DNA of 64,000 nucleotides from Geodermatophilus nigrescens (lineage in GTDB: Bacteria > Actinomycetota > Actinomycetes > Mycobacteriales > Geodermatophilaceae). The stretch lies in contig NZ_FQVX01000001.1 in the NCBI RefSeq assembly GCF_900129495.1, forward strand, positions 1 to 64,000. Direction: 5' to 3'. Below are positions 63,655-64,000 of this stretch, piece by piece; positions within the stretch are counted from its first letter, which is position 1; the number at the start of each line of letters is the position of its first letter. The notes below the pieces were generated by a model that saw nothing but the letters and a program-made list of their open reading frames with translations, was not told where the DNA came from and ran no database searches. The position numbers were made by a program, and so were the translations under genes.

Positions 63655-64000
63655 CCGGCCCGGCCCCGCACGGTCCCGACCTCACCCCGGCCCGCCGCGC
63701 GGCCGACCTCGAGGCGCTGACCAGCACCGACGTCGACGTCGTGGTCGTCGGCGGGGGAGTGACCGGCGCCGGCGTGGCCCTCGACGCCGCGGCGCGCGGC
63801 CTGTCGGTGGCGCTGCTGGAGCGGGCCGACCTCGCCGCGGGCACCAGCCGCTGGTCGAGCAAGCTCGTGCACGGCGGGCTCCGGTACCTCGCGCACGGCG
63901 AGATCGGCCTGGCGCGGGAGAGCGCCCGCGAGCGCGCCGTCCTCATGCGCACCACCGCGCCGCACCTGGTGCGGGCGCTGCCGTTCCTCGTGCCCGACGC
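63651..64000 (+). CDS. glpD: Aerobic glycerol-3-phosphate dehydrogenase, N-terminal part (runs off the window)
   Basis: The 116 residues present hold the FAD dinucleotide motif VVVVGGGVTGAGVALDAAARG. The GlpD signature LAAGTSRWSSKLVHGGLRYLAHGEIGL and the RERAVLMRTTAPHLV segment follow. GlpD oxidises glycerol 3-phosphate to dihydroxyacetone phosphate at the membrane. The product is the backbone used by the ADPS-type enzyme encoded divergently. The 3' part lies beyond the window. The GTG at 63651 overlaps the leader ORF. Confidence 0.92.
   Translation, partial: MTGPAPHGPDLTPARRAADLEALTSTDVDVVVVGGGVTGAGVALDAAARGLSVALLERADLAAGTSRWSSKLVHGGLRYLAHGEIGLARESARERAVLMRTTAPHLVRALPFLVPD

Overview
The window is about 64 kb of very GC-rich chromosomal DNA. 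It is gene-dense, has many GTG starts, and many genes overlap by 4 bases (ATGA or GTGA). The gene content (ergothioneine locus, class F sortase beside a DUF4397 protein, SigK/RskA-like pair, DUF5926, AfsR-type regulators, actinobacterial urease order) points to a soil or stone-dwelling actinobacterium. My best guess is the Geodermatophilaceae (Blastococcus, Geodermatophilus or Modestobacter). That placement is inference, because no complete marker gene is present. I see no integrase, transposase, phage gene, CRISPR array or tRNA, so this looks like ordinary core and near-core chromosome.

Layout. 1-0.14 kb: 3' end of a 5S rRNA and the rrn terminator. 0.2-2.3 kb: a YtrA-type GntR regulator with an ABC ATPase and permease behind a palindromic operator. 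2.3-3.5 kb: epoxide hydrolase. 3.5-17.7 kb: a purine and urea catabolism block made of urease ureABCFGD, allantoinase, allantoicase, a three-subunit xanthine dehydrogenase and an 8-oxoguanine deaminase-like amidohydrolase; a short-chain dehydrogenase and a beta-lactamase-fold serine hydrolase sit inside it. 17.7-26.2 kb: ergothioneine genes egtABCD, with egtE cut off from them by an ECF sigma/anti-sigma pair, a class F sortase and a DUF4397 surface protein. 26.3-35.5 kb: DUF309 protein, SRPBCC protein, a large BTAD/AfsR regulator, a CPBP membrane protease homologue, malic enzyme, an Fpg/Nei glycosylase and a LacI regulator. 35.5-47.1 kb: a metallo-beta-lactamase-fold enzyme, a lipoprotein, a MarR regulator with a zinc ribbon, a Rieske oxygenase with a second decayed Rieske domain, a DUF485/ActP symporter pair, Mn catalase, a soluble histidine kinase and its response regulator, two PH-domain membrane proteins and a rhodanese. 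47.1-56.7 kb: acyl-CoA synthetase, P450 with an AlkD-like protein, DUF5926, and an arcA-MFS-M20 peptidase operon. 56.7-64 kb: a second BTAD regulator, a BBE-type flavoprotein oxidase, an ADPS-like flavoenzyme and the start of glpD.

How the genes fit together. Xanthine dehydrogenase and 8-oxoguanine deaminase make urate, allantoinase and allantoicase degrade allantoin to ureidoglycolate and urea, and urease releases ammonia. The urate-to-allantoin steps are not in the window. EgtA to EgtE would make ergothioneine. ActP/DUF485 and malic enzyme serve acetate and C4 carbon use, and the ADPS/glpD pair faces glycerol-phosphate metabolism.

Three structural themes stand out. First, at least three families of palindromic intergenic elements recur. 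Second, a NANNNT hexamer lies 6 to 8 bases before the start codon of many genes, suggesting that leaderless transcripts are common here. Third, some intergenic regions carry large mirror-image sequences, notably between the PH-domain and rhodanese genes.
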